From Phialophora verrucosa (taxonomy: Eukaryota; Ascomycota; Eurotiomycetes; Chaetothyriales; Herpotrichiellaceae), in NCBI GenBank assembly GCA_002099365.1, contig MSED01000001.1, positions 3,906,001-3,970,000 of the forward strand: a stretch of 64,000 bases of DNA, in the 5' to 3' direction. The position numbers and the translations under genes were made by a program. The notes under the pieces are model-generated. The model searched no databases, was not told where the DNA came from, and worked only from the letters and a program-made list of their open reading frames with translations. Each line of letters begins with the position of its first letter. Positions within the stretch are counted from its first letter, which is position 1. Below are positions 21,972-32,701 of the stretch, piece by piece.

Positions 21972-24900
21972 ATGTCAACCTCGCGCAGGGTAGCACAAGA
22001 TCCGACGTTGCAAGGACCCTCAGCCAAATCAGGCTCTGTCCTTGCCGCCGCCTTTCAGTACACGGAACCCAGCCGACAATCTCGCCCTGCGTCTTCCAAC
22101 ATCCATCACAGTGGCATGAGCGGCCTCTCGCCGCGCCGTCGAGCCCAACAGGCCGCGATGAGCAGCTATGTTGCCAGCACCGACGTCCCTCCGCCTCCCC
22201 CACCCATCTTCGTCCGTGCCTTGTACAACTATGAAGCCGACGATCACACAAGCTTGAGCTTCCGACAGGGCGACATCATCCAGGTGTTGACGCAATTGGA
22301 GAGCGGCTGGTGGGATGGGGTGATCAACGATGTCCGGGGCTGGTTCCCGAGCAACTATACCGTAGAGATCACGAATATGGATGAGCTGAGCGAGGCTGGT
22401 CTCACCGGCCCGGATGGAAGTGAGACGGGCTCAGGGACTGAGGAGGACTATGATGAAGAGGAAGAAGACTCGGACGTGCACACTCAAGATGAGGATTCTG
22501 ATCTGCCGATTGAGGGAGGGAACAGCCAGAGTCAGGAGGAGGCAGCGTTTTGGGTCCCTCAAGCAACCCCGGACGGGAGACTGTTCTATTTCAACACCTT
22601 GACTGGTGTCAGTACCATGGAATTACCCTTAGAGACACCGACCAGTGCCGATGAGACGGGGCCTCGTGATCGCAACCATTTTCATGTGCCTGAGCAGACT
22701 AGACCGCCTCCTGAGATGATGTCTGGAGGGTTCGGCAACGAGGAGGACTATGACGGGTCTGCTTCAGAGGCCGACGGCGAGCTGTCATTCATTCCTTCAC
22801 ACAAGAAAGGGTCCGGTTCTACGACCCTCGGCAGTATCTCAACCTCCACTTCCATGGATTCTATCAGCGCAGCTGGAGTCAGGCAGCCAAGCAATCCATC
22901 AGTCAACCCTCTCACATCCACCTTCGGCCAGGCGAGCATCTCCATGGCAATCCCCCCGTTGCGACCGACCGACACCTCCTTCATTGCCGGAGTTCCACCC
23001 CGATTGTCAAAGTCACCCACGCCGCGGTTTTTTCTGGAAGATGCCGGGGTCGCTCCTGTAACTTGGAACAGCTTGGTGGATAACATGCAAACCGCTATCG
23101 AGGCATATCGGCATGCGATTCGGACGCACGCACGCACTGACTACGTTCGAAGAGCAGAGGACATTTCAGATCATCTGCGCATGTTACTGGCCGCAGGATC
23201 AGGGACAACGGACAACCACTCGGGCAATCCCTCCATCATCTCTTCGAACAAGGCCCTCTACCCGCATTTCCGAGAAATGATGTCCAAGTTCTCGAAACTG
23301 GTCCTTTCCTCGCACATCGCCGCCGCCGAATGGGCGGGCCCAGATGCGCTGACGAAATGTCTACAAGAGGCCGAGGGCGTGATGAATGGGGTGTACGGCT
23401 ACGTGGAGGTTGCAAGACAGCAGAGAGGAGAAGAGATACCACGATTGGTGCCTGGCTTTATCTTGGGCAGCACCGTCGGAGGCAGTTGGCGGGACAACAA
23501 CATCGACAACCAGACAAGATTGGACGAGGTTTCGTTCATGGACTCCAGCGACGAGTTGCTGTCTCGCCCTTCAGAACCGCTCGATGCAAATCTCCTGCGT
23601 CGCATCGAAGACGCGAAGAAGAACTTGTCGACTGCAATCCGTCGCCTGGAAGAGACTCTTGTCCTCACCGAGAAGATTGTAACGCCCGCGCGACAATCTG
23701 CCATCGGGGACGCCGTCTGTCAAGGTGCTGGCATTGTGTTGGAACAGTTCCGACCATGGATAACTCACACTGAGTCTATCGATCTATCAGCATTGGGGAA
23801 TGTGTTCCAAAAACCGTCATTGGTCGACTTTGGTTCTCAGAAGCAGAAAGCCTACGACTCGATCGGTGAATTGGTCGCAACTTGCCAAGCGGTTACCATG
23901 CCGCTTCCAGATGAATGGGCAGAGGTGCGTGGTGAATCTTTGGATACACGACTCAATAACGTACGAATGGCTTGCAAGCAACTAGATACTCATGTGTCTA
24001 ATCTCGGGTATGCGCTCGAGCTATTGCTTCCTGCGACCTCTCTCAACCCATCAGTGCCTACCGACAGGCGCGAGAAACGGGTGACAGATGGAGGCGAGAC
24101 GTATCAAACACACCATCTTCGAGCAGACTCAAGGCATGGAGCCAACCTACGGCCGGCTTTGGCAGATGTCGGTCAGTCAAAGTCATACACTCTTGGTGAA
24201 GATCCAGCGGACAAGATGCGTCGACCGCCGACGAAAGACAAGGCGAGGCAATTCTTTGGGCAGATACCGCCAAACCTAAGTCAGCTCAAGACGAATATTG
24301 AGCCGAGCTTTCCCGCGGAAGAAGTGCCCTGGTATCTGCAACTCGACCATGCCGGTGAAATCACTTACGACACCAAGAACGACCCTCCTCAAGTCAAAAG
24401 TGGGACGCTTACTGCGCTTGTCGAGCAACTTACGCGCCACGATCGGCCGGATACGACTTTTACTACTACATTCTTGCTGACTTATCGTTCCTTTACCACT
24501 GCCTCAGAGCTATTCGAGCTTCTGGTAAGACGGTTCAACCTCCAGCCGCCTGCGGGCTTGACGCGGGACGAGCATTCCATCTGGGAAGAGCACAAACAGA
24601 AACCAGCCCGGTTTCGAGTGCTGAACATCATCAAGACCTGGTTAGAGCAGTACTGGATGGAGCACGAAGACACCAACAGTCAAGCATTGCTTGAAAGAAT
24701 GCTCGCTTTTGCAAAGAGCACCTACACGACGACAAAGATTCCAATGGCGAAAGCTTTGACGGCCACCGCCGAACAGCGACTGAAAGGAGGAGAGGCATTG
24801 TCGAAGAAGCTCGTGCTGACGTTGACAAATTCCGCACCACCTCCTATCCTGCCCAAGAACATGAAGAAGCTGAAATTCCTTGACATCGACGCCAAGGAAT

Positions 24901-25707
24901 TCGCGAGACAACTAACAATCATGGAGTCGAAGCTATATGGCAAGATCAAACCTGTTGAGTGTCTGGCGAAGACGTGGGAGAGGAAGGGCAACGCGGACCC
25001 CAGTGATACGGCTCCGAATGTGAAGGCTCTCATCTACCACTCCAACAAGCTGACGCACTGGGTTTCGGCGATGATTCTGTCGCAGACAGAGGTGAAGAAG
25101 AGAGTCGTCATCATCAAGCATTTTGTGCAGATTGCCGAGGTGAGTTTGATCCTGTCTTTATGGTTCGCACGAAAGCTGACGTTGGCAGCAATGTCGGGGA
25201 TTGAACAACTTCTCTTCAGTGACAGCCATCATCTCGGCGCTGGGCACCTCTCATATCGTACGTCTAAGCCGAACCTGGCAGGCGGTCAACCCAAAGACGA
25301 ACGCCATGCTCGAAGGGATGCGCAACCTGATAGCATCTGGGAAGAATTTCCTCCAATATCGAGAGACACTACGTGTGGCCACTCCTCCTTGCATCCCCTT
25401 TTTGGGCGTGTATTTGACGGATTTGACGTTTATCGAGGACGGTATTCCCTCCCACATCAAGGGCTCAAATTTGATCAACTTCGCCAAACGAACGAAAACC
25501 GCCGAAGTTATCCGGGATATCCAGCAATATCAGAACGTGCCTTATGCGCTCAACCCGGTTCCGGAACTGCAGGAGTGGATTGCAGAGAACATGAGGAATG
25601 CGGGCACGTCGGACGATGACATGTTCGCGCAAAGTCTCAAGATCGAACCACGAGAGCGAGAAGAGGAGAAGATTACGAGACTCCTATCTGAATCAGGATT
25701 CCTGTGA
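21972..25707 (+). CDS. Cdc25-type Ras guanine nucleotide exchange factor with SH3 domain
   Basis: Two exons (21972-25139 and 25189-25707) give 1228 residues. The first in-frame ATG is used, because the frame opens further upstream only through non-ATG codons. Order: SH3 domain (about 79-135; ALYNYEADD, GWWDG, GWFPSNYT); an acidic linker; a WW-like segment (about 190-222; FWVPQATPDGRLFYFN, with Met replacing the second Trp); a long helical region; RasGEF N-domain (about 805-935; FLLTYRSF); and catalytic CDC25 domain (about 970-1210; LNNFSSVTAIISAL, FLGVYLTDLTFIEDG, INFAKRTKTAEVI). It should activate Ras at the plasma membrane, upstream of adenylate cyclase/PKA and MAP-kinase signalling. The 49-base intron lies within the catalytic domain, just before QCRGLNNFSS. 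Confidence 0.95.
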
Positions 25708-26376
25708 GACGATAAACGGGTGCTTTTGTCCGGCACAAAAGTGTCTCGATAGCGAGAACGGCCAACGGGCTGATAATGCACGAGCGATGCGCATGACCCG
25801 AGCTCGTCCCCGGCCCATATTCCGGTGCTCATTTACTTGAGAAGAGGCAGTTCCACTTGGCGTACGCCTCGAAAGGTTGGAATGGAAGCATATGGTGTTA
25901 CGATGAAGATATCTGAAGGGAGTTATGCGAAAGCTTTGAGGAGCTATGAGCCTATGACACGTCCTGCGAATGTGCATTTCATTTCTCCAGAGAGATCTCG
26001 TGCGCTTCTCAGCGGAGGGATCTCCAGCAGCGGCTATAACAGACACATGCTGAAAATATATACGTCGATGACCATTTTCCGTAGCCGTAGCCGTGACATT
26101 GGATGTAGTGTTGTCGGCTCTTTCGCTTCGAGGATAAGTCTCGCAGTAGTCGTATTGTAGGAGGCAAGCATATCTGGGCTTCCGTGCGCCGTCACCTCCA
26201 CCATGACTTGCGACAACTGCGGGTTGTTTTGTCGGCTATCGCACCGTCCATGGCCGTTGCTCGCCATTTAGCCGACAGTCTCCAATGTCCGGACCTATTC
26301 TCTCAACCTCTTCACACCATCTTACCAATGTCCACGACCTGATCTCACTTCTGACATTTCTTCTCACCCTCCGTAC
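25708..26376. other. Intergenic, SDR promoter
   Basis: Contains the RasGEF 3' UTR and the SDR promoter. An AT-rich patch (aaaatatata) lies at about 26052. No gene is supported. Confidence 0.5.
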
Positions 26377-27603
26377 ATGCCGCCCTCTCTGTCCTCAATA
26401 CTCACGACACTCCCACGCAGCTTCTTCGCTGCTGCTGCCACCGTCCGGGTCCCTCCTACGATTTCCCCGCACCATTTTCTCCCACTCTCTGTTTCACGCC
26501 GAGCCGGACTACAGATCTTGAGTACGATCCGCAATATGTCCTCTCTCAACGCGATGGGCAAGCGCCTCTCTGGCAAGACCATCCTCGTGACTGGCGCCTC
26601 CTCCGGCATCGGTCGCTCCATTGCCCAGGAGTTCGCGCGCACCTCGCCGCAGAACCTCAAGATCATCCTGACGGCGCGGAGAATTGACACGTTAAAACAA
26701 GTCGCATCTGACATACAGAAGGAGGTCGGCGACGGAGTGAAAGTGCTACCCATCAAATTGGACATTTCGAAGCCCCAGGAGGTGGCCGATTTTGTGCCCA
26801 ACCTGCCAGAGGGGTGGAGGGACATCGATGTCCTGGTGAATAATGCCGGGCTAGTCAAGGGCGTGGATAAAGCCCCCAACATAAAGGCGGAGGACATGGA
26901 GATCATGTTCGCAACCAATGTCACCGGGCTGATCAACATGACACAAGCTATTTTACCGATTATGCAGGCCAAGAAAGGCGACAATGGCGAGGACGTTGGT
27001 GGGCGCGGCGATGTCATCATGATTGGCAGTATTGCCGGACGAGAGGGATACCCCGGAGGAAGTATTTACTGTGCTACGAAGGCCGCTGTACGGACATTTA
27101 CCGACAGTCTGAGGAGGGAGTTGATCGCCTCGAGGATTCGGATAATTGAGGTTGATCCCGGTCAGGTTGAGACGGTAAGCTTCTGGTCGCCCTCGACTCC
27201 GATCTATGAGCAGGACTCTGCCTTGAAGACCTGTGGTTTATCTCCTATGGGCGGAGGACTGACGGGATTGGTAGGAATTCTCCGTGGTCCGTTTCTACGG
27301 CGACAAGTCCAAGGCGGACGCCGTCTACAAAGGAGTCGAGCCCTTGACCCCAGACGACATTGCCGAGGTGGTCGTGTTTGCCGCGGGAAGGAAAGAAAAT
27401 GTGGTGCTCGCGGACTCATTAATCTTTCCGAACCACCAGGTGAGTCACTTGAGTTCCCTTGGCCAGCATCGGCCTGCTGCAACGGCGCATTCTTCGCGGT
27501 GTTGGGTTGAGATTTGAGAAAGACATCCATGTGCGTGGATTGTCATGGCTAATATATCTCTGTAATCCAGGCTGCTGCTACGGTCATGCACCGAAAATCG
27601 TAA
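26377..27603 (+). CDS. Short-chain dehydrogenase/reductase (YdfG/Ymr226c-like)
   Basis: Three exons (26377-27174, 27275-27439, 27571-27603) give 331 residues. Classical SDR marks: TGASSGIG cofactor loop (about 71-78), NNAG (about 155), catalytic SIAGREGYPGGSIYCATKAA with Tyr-X3-Lys (about 230-238), and PGQVET after it. After intron 1 the frame resumes EFSVVRFYGD, and the tiny last exon ends VMHRKS, as in fungal orthologues of yeast Ymr226c/bacterial YdfG, which oxidise L-allo-threonine and 3-hydroxy acids with NADP+. The first ATG adds about 50 residues rich in Arg, Ser and Ala that could be a mitochondrial targeting sequence; an internal start at MSSLNAMG would give the cytosolic length. Substrate assignment is by family only. 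Confidence 0.9.
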
Positions 27604-28102
27604 GGTACATTTCCTTCACAGTCTTGCGAAAGCCAAGTGCTGAAGGGAGGGACATAGACTGCCGGACAAATCGGATCCTGTCAAACCAAGTCGGCTTGTT
27701 TCGAGATTGTGATCTTCAGCCCAGCGATACGCTACCAGAAAGGCCGTGACTGTACCAAGCGAGAGAGCGCGGAGGCAGATAATCTTATCCAATATAGACC
27801 GAAGACCATAGAACCGCGAATGCAAAAGTCTCAGAAAATTACGGGATGGTGAAAGCCCACATCGAGGAGCAACGTGTTGTTACGTGCAACAGACCCGTTC
27901 GTTCCCATAGAATCCAACACCTAGCGTCGAACCATCCTTTTCGATTCACCAAGTCGTGCTATCGTGCGCCCCTGGAACGCACTGCTTGATCTGGATTCGG
28001 CTTGAACGGGTCTCCACGGCGATCGGGTCACCTGTCTTTCGGTTCTCTGCTGGTCCTGATGAGGCCAAGTTGATACAGACAAATATTGGCGGAGGCTAGG
28101 AA
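27604..28102. other. Convergent intergenic region, no gene seen
   Basis: About 500 bases between the ends of the SDR (+) and the SnoaL-like gene (-), probably the two 3' UTRs. Confidence 0.6.
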
Positions 28103-28570
28103 TCAATGCTTGGCCCATTGAGCACCTACCGATGCCCCATATCCAGAGCCAATCCTCCACTTCTCTTTATTGACCCTTGCTTCTGCCCATTTCAGCCCAG
28201 CCCCGTTCAACATACTCCAGACGCGTCTGATCTTGCCGGCCTCGAAGCGATAGAAAACATGCTCATAGAATGTCTCCTCCTCGGACGGCGTCGGTCTGAA
28301 CGCCAGCTTGATGCGTACTGCAACGTTACCGGACCCTCCCTCTCTCCCGTCCTTGTCCCCGTCGGGCTCTACGACGATCATGTCGACAGTGAAGCTCAAA
28401 TCCGAGAATGAGGCCTGAGAGTCGGTGATGTTCTTCGCATAATCTGCGACGGGCAGTGGCGGGGAGTCGTTGTGGATTACACCTTCATGGACAAAAGGAT
28501 CTAGAGTGCCGGGTTTGCATCCGTCGTTGATGGCGGCGATGTAGTTTAGGTAGTGCTGTCGGAGGTCCAT
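28103..28570 (-). CDS. SnoaL-like (polyketide cyclase fold) protein
   Basis: A single exon of 155 residues. Length and pattern fit the SnoaL/NTF2-like superfamily: an N-terminal helix with HYLNYIAAIND, FVHEGVIHNDSPPLPVADYAKNI, LSFTVDMIVVEPDG, AVRIKLAF and the strand FYEHVFYRFEAGKIRRVWSM. SnoaL-like proteins include aldol cyclases and many small enzymes or binding proteins of unknown activity; fungal copies of this type are common outside biosynthetic clusters. No polyketide synthase or tailoring gene is nearby, so a polyketide role is not supported. No signal peptide or membrane segment is seen. It is transcribed away from the TRS85 homologue. Confidence 0.8.
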   Translation of the reverse strand: MDLRQHYLNYIAAINDGCKPGTLDPFVHEGVIHNDSPPLPVADYAKNITDSQASFSDLSFTVDMIVVEPDGDKDGREGGSGNVAVRIKLAFRPTPSEEETFYEHVFYRFEAGKIRRVWSMLNGAGLKWAEARVNKEKWRIGSGYGASVGAQWAKH

Positions 28571-29254
28571 TTCACGGCTGAAAACTGGCGTCGAGGAAAT
28601 TCTGCCCGAAGATCGTGTCCTGTCAGGCTGGGTTCCCGTGGTTATATCACTCTCTAGCTGTCAGTTGCGGGCCTAAATCTGGCGAGTTCATAAGATTACG
28701 CTGGACCGAGTATACGCTTAAGGAATGCAATAAAGGGGGGCCTTACAACGACAATGGTAGGTACTCGTAGAAGAGGCTCTGTAGTCTACCAACCACTCAA
28801 TCACAGCCAGGATTACCTTTCCGTGGTTGCCACAGAGGAGGGAGACGTCCTTGATAGGCCGAGGCGTACTCGGTAATCACCCATGTCATGCGATGGAGCA
28901 TATCGAGTAGGTCCATGGGGAATGAAAGAGACGGATGTAAGGATGCAGTGGGACGATGGTTGCTCCTTTGCATCATGGCTTCTATGACTCGCTCAAGTTG
29001 TTCTACGGGAGACTCTGCGGAGAGATACGCAAATCGGCCCTGCCGCACTCACGCCGGCTCCCAAGATCTTCCCATACTTTGGTCGATGCCCAGCGACCAC
29101 GGATCACTCGAAGACGCATCACGACGAATATCGCCAGAGAAGGCAGCATGATCGCGCCTTGATATGTTGACAGCGCTGCCTACGACCCCACCCAGTCGAC
29201 GCCTCATGCCATTCCTGAGGACGCCCTACCCCAGACATTCATCTAGCGCTGTCC
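28571..29254. other. Divergent promoter region, SnoaL-like and TRS85
   Basis: 684 bases between two divergent starts. A small frame at 28797-29048 (-) has no recognisable motif. No distinct regulatory word was noticed. Confidence 0.5.
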
Positions 29255-31540
29255 ATGACCTCTTCGCTGAGTGATGGAGACCCTCTTCAGTCGCCAAATA
29301 ACCTGTCTGCTGTGTCGATCCCGACACTCGAGGTGCAAAAGACAAGACTACCTGTGGGAAACGAATCGCCCGAGACATCTACCACGAGCCTCCCTCTCCG
29401 CACTTCGAGTCCTCCCGCCCTAGGCTCGCGTACGAGCACTCTTTCCGGTGCCCTATCCCGCTCTAGTTCTCCCAACGGGAGACTGTCATTATCATTCTCA
29501 AGGTTCGGCCGCTCGCAAACGCATAGTCCTCTAGGAAATCCGTCAGAGACCTATGACGACACAAGATCCCTCATCGTGCGGGCTTTTTCCCCGACAGTCG
29601 CAATCTACGCATCGCCTGAAGTAGACGATCTTGCGACCCGGAAGGGCGTAAAGAATGGTTTCCTGGGCCTGGTCCGGCCTTTCGGCGACAGAATCAATGG
29701 CAAGGTCGTGGTGCGAGACAGCGCGGGCGCAAGTCGAGCATGGGAAGACTTTGGCGTCCATTTTGCGGACCTCGGCAAGCTGGCCAAAGATGGCGCTTCC
29801 TCACAAACAGAATCCGAGTCTATGGAGAGAGTGGAGGAATTGATGGAACACTACGTGGGCGAAGGCTTCAACGAGGCAGCTGATGTGCCGGGGCGAGGTG
29901 AGGCATCACCCTTTTACCGGCTGTTCCTGGGCCGCTTGTTGTGCTCTCAGCCCATGAGCGCGCACGAGTCTTTTCGACATCCGGTCGGCGCTGTCATCGC
30001 CATCAGTTCGGCCACGAATCAGCCTATTGAGACCCTCCGCACTCTCTATCAGCAGTCAGCATCGGGCTCACGGGCGTTGCCTGCTTACGCGAATCCTGAA
30101 TATCTGAGATACTATGTCCTCGTCCATGATGAGGATCGAGATGACTTCACCAAGTCTTCCGCCCTCTTCGACCAGATGAAGCGCCATTTTGGCCTCCACT
30201 GCCACCTTCTTCGACTGAGGTCTGCCTCATGCACACAGTCGGACGACGATGCTGAAGAACTTCCCACCAGCGAATGGCTTTCCGCGGATGAGCAGCTCTC
30301 TCTTTTGGACGACACTGCAGATCTCATCGACCTGGACACCCCTACTTCACCCTACATCTTCTCCTCAGACACTGCTGCGCTGCGGGGCTTTGTGCGCGAG
30401 CTCATCGCGCAATCCGTCATCTACCATATGGAGCAAAGGATTGCTCTGTGGAATGAGCAGATTGCCGCGAGGCGCCGGGGAATTTCCGGTCGGTTCATGT
30501 CGCTCTCGAAGCGATGGACTGGAATTGGTGGCTCGTCCCGAAGCTCCTCGGCCACAAATGTCAATACCAGCGGCAATTATGACAGCCTACAAGGGACATA
30601 CCGATACGATGCTCCGGAGAGCCTCTTGCGTAAGCTAGCTGACTATGCGTTCATGCTGCGCGATTACAAACTGGCAGCTTCCACCTACGAGTTGCTCCGG
30701 GGAGACTACTCGAACGACAAGGCATGGAAGCACTTGGCCGGTGCGAACGAAATGTGCTGCGTGGCCACCCTATTGAATCCACTTACAAGCAGTGGCAGTT
30801 CCAAGTTCAAAATTGAAAATTTCGACGCCATGCTGGAAACAGCGAGCTATTCGTACTTGACCCGGTGTAATGCTCCCCATTTGGCATTGCGCGCAGTACT
30901 GCTCGGTGTGGAGCTTTTGAAGGTGCGCGGGCGAGCGGCGAGCGAACTGGCGGCCAGATGGGCCACAAGGAGCCTCGAATTAAGCTTGGTCGGTAGCATT
31001 GGCCATGTCCTCGTTAGTGAGCGAGTGGCTTCTTGTCTCGCGGACCGGATCGGCATTGGCAATACCAGCTGGGGCATGCGGAAGCGAAAAGCAGCGCTGT
31101 GGAACATTATGGCAGCAGACGAGTGGATGAAACTAGGTCGAGCAGAGATCGCCGCCGAGAAACTTGACGAAGCACAAGAGCTTTATGGCGAGACAAAGCA
31201 CAGCGAGTCGCACAAGCAATTCCATGATTTGGCCGAATATCTTGAGCAATTGCGCCTCGCTGTGCGAATGAAGCTCGGTGAAGCCCGGAAGAGAGGATTC
31301 AGTGGTGCTACGCGACAGCTTGAGCTCGAAGGGCCGGTTGAGTCTCCAGTTGATGTCGAAGACGAAACGGTGGAGGAGATGAATCCGCTGGAGAAAACCG
31401 AGAGCAGGGGTCGTCGGAGGAGTCTCTTGGGCGGCGGCACTGGAGCGGCCGGAGTGAGTCTAATAGAGCCTCTCACTCCGTTGAGTCCGGCTCGATTGGG
31501 TCGACCGGACAAGTTTTTGCAGGATGATGACTTTGAATGA
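29255..31540 (+). CDS. TRS85: TRAPP III subunit Trs85/TRAPPC8 homologue
   Basis: A single exon of 761 residues. A Ser/Thr/Pro-rich N-terminus (1-100) is followed by conserved TRAPPC8/Trs85 blocks: RAFSPTVAIYASPEVDDL (about 110), SPFYRLFLGRLLCSQPMSAHESFRHPVG (about 215-243) and NPEYLRYYVLVHDEDRDDF (about 280-300), then an alpha-helical repeat region with LRDYKLAASTYELLRGDY and HLAGANEMCC. Trs85 is the specific subunit of TRAPP III, which activates Rab1/Ypt1 for autophagy and ER-Golgi traffic. Length is comparable with fungal orthologues, and the start lies just after a short leader. The C-terminal 60 residues are acidic and variable, as expected. Position and strand give no operon-like link to neighbours. 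Confidence 0.88.
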   Translation: MTSSLSDGDPLQSPNNLSAVSIPTLEVQKTRLPVGNESPETSTTSLPLRTSSPPALGSRTSTLSGALSRSSSPNGRLSLSFSRFGRSQTHSPLGNPSETYDDTRSLIVRAFSPTVAIYASPEVDDLATRKGVKNGFLGLVRPFGDRINGKVVVRDSAGASRAWEDFGVHFADLGKLAKDGASSQTESESMERVEELMEHYVGEGFNEAADVPGRGEASPFYRLFLGRLLCSQPMSAHESFRHPVGAVIAISSATNQPIETLRTLYQQSASGSRALPAYANPEYLRYYVLVHDEDRDDFTKSSALFDQMKRHFGLHCHLLRLRSASCTQSDDDAEELPTSEWLSADEQLSLLDDTADLIDLDTPTSPYIFSSDTAALRGFVRELIAQSVIYHMEQRIALWNEQIAARRRGISGRFMSLSKRWTGIGGSSRSSSATNVNTSGNYDSLQGTYRYDAPESLLRKLADYAFMLRDYKLAASTYELLRGDYSNDKAWKHLAGANEMCCVATLLNPLTSSGSSKFKIENFDAMLETASYSYLTRCNAPHLALRAVLLGVELLKVRGRAASELAARWATRSLELSLVGSIGHVLVSERVASCLADRIGIGNTSWGMRKRKAALWNIMAADEWMKLGRAEIAAEKLDEAQELYGETKHSESHKQFHDLAEYLEQLRLAVRMKLGEARKRGFSGATRQLELEGPVESPVDVEDETVEEMNPLEKTESRGRRRSLLGGGTGAAGVSLIEPLTPLSPARLGRPDKFLQDDDFE

Positions 31541-32342
31541 ACACTGTACAACCCAAGGAATATGAGAAATACTTAAACCTCGGACGACACCGTCTAGAAG
31601 CAGTGTAAAGTGCGAATATGTCGAGGACGGTTGAAGCTCGCTGCCCATCTGCCGCAGCCGACGGACGCTTCCTGGATGCAACCACAGGGGTACGACGGGG
31701 TTACGATTGAGGTCAAAGATGCACTGCTCTGTATCGGGATACAGAAAATCAACGGGCTGATCGCAAGAAAGCCACCACATCGCACAAGTACACCCCTTCA
31801 GTTACTGGAAGATCGCAATTAGGCAGCAGGGTGCATCGCAATGCTTGACGCATCAGCCACGACTGATCGAGTCGAGTCCTAACCGGGTTGTTGCAATTGA
31901 GTCTTTGGTGGCCATGGAAGATATCTCAAGCAATCCGTTTGAGCACGGATACAGGGCGGGACCAACGCTGGACATTTCGATATAGGGCGAGGGAACTTCG
32001 GACTGGTTTTCATGGCAGCAGATGGCTTCACGATGGTAGTGAGTATGCAGGCTAATGTGGCTCTTTCTTCGGCCCCAGGGCTTGTTGAACAGATTCTAGA
32101 CATACGCAGGGCAGCGTACACAGTACATACATACGGAGTAATATGTGATTAAGAGATTCCGCTCGTGGCTGCCCATTAATCCCATTAACGCGTTAACGCG
32201 TCGGCTAAAACACGCTAATGACTAGCTCGAAATCGGTTCATTGTCGATTGTCGTCACAGATTCAGCGAGAGATCCAAATGCGCCGCCTTGTTCAATCCTC
32301 CTTTGCCCTGCAATCTCACACTTTGGCGACTGCCACAACAAC
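31541..32342. other. Intergenic region with RAD18 promoter
   Basis: About 800 bases, containing the Trs85 3' UTR and the RAD18 promoter with a tandem MluI-box pair. Small frames have no motif. A second TACGGAGTA word lies at 32132-32140. Confidence 0.55.
32188..32201 (+). promoter_or_regulatory. Tandem MluI cell-cycle boxes upstream of RAD18
   Basis: Two ACGCGT hexamers (32188-32193 and 32196-32201), 8 bases start to start, about 140 bases before the RAD18 ATG. ACGCGT is the binding site of the MBF (Mbp1-Swi6 type) factor that drives G1/S genes. A single copy is expected by chance every few kb; the close tandem pair in front of a replication-linked repair gene is what makes it credible. Binding itself is inferred. 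Confidence 0.55.
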
Positions 32343-32662
32343 ATGCCAGACCGGAATGAATTCACCGACAGTACAGACTGGCTTCCCACGCCGCTCGCCG
32401 CCCTTGCGCCGCTCGACTCGTCCATGCGATGTCAGGTCTGCAAGGACTTCTTCACCACACCCATGATGACGAGCTGTTCGCACACTTTCTGCAGCCTGTG
32501 TATACGACGGTATCTGTCGCAGGAGGGTAGATGTCCCGCGTGCAGGGAATCTGACCAGGAGGTCAAACTGCGGAGAAATTGGGCGGTGGAGGAGTTGGTC
32601 ACGAATTTCACAGCGTCAAGGAAAAGTATCCTGGCCTTCGCAACTGCTGCGGCCGAGAAAAC

Positions 32663-32701
<39 letters not shown>

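Noticed and set aside
28797..29048. 83-residue minus-strand frame in the SnoaL/TRS85 promoter
   Set aside because: No motif, and it lies wholly in a divergent promoter region.
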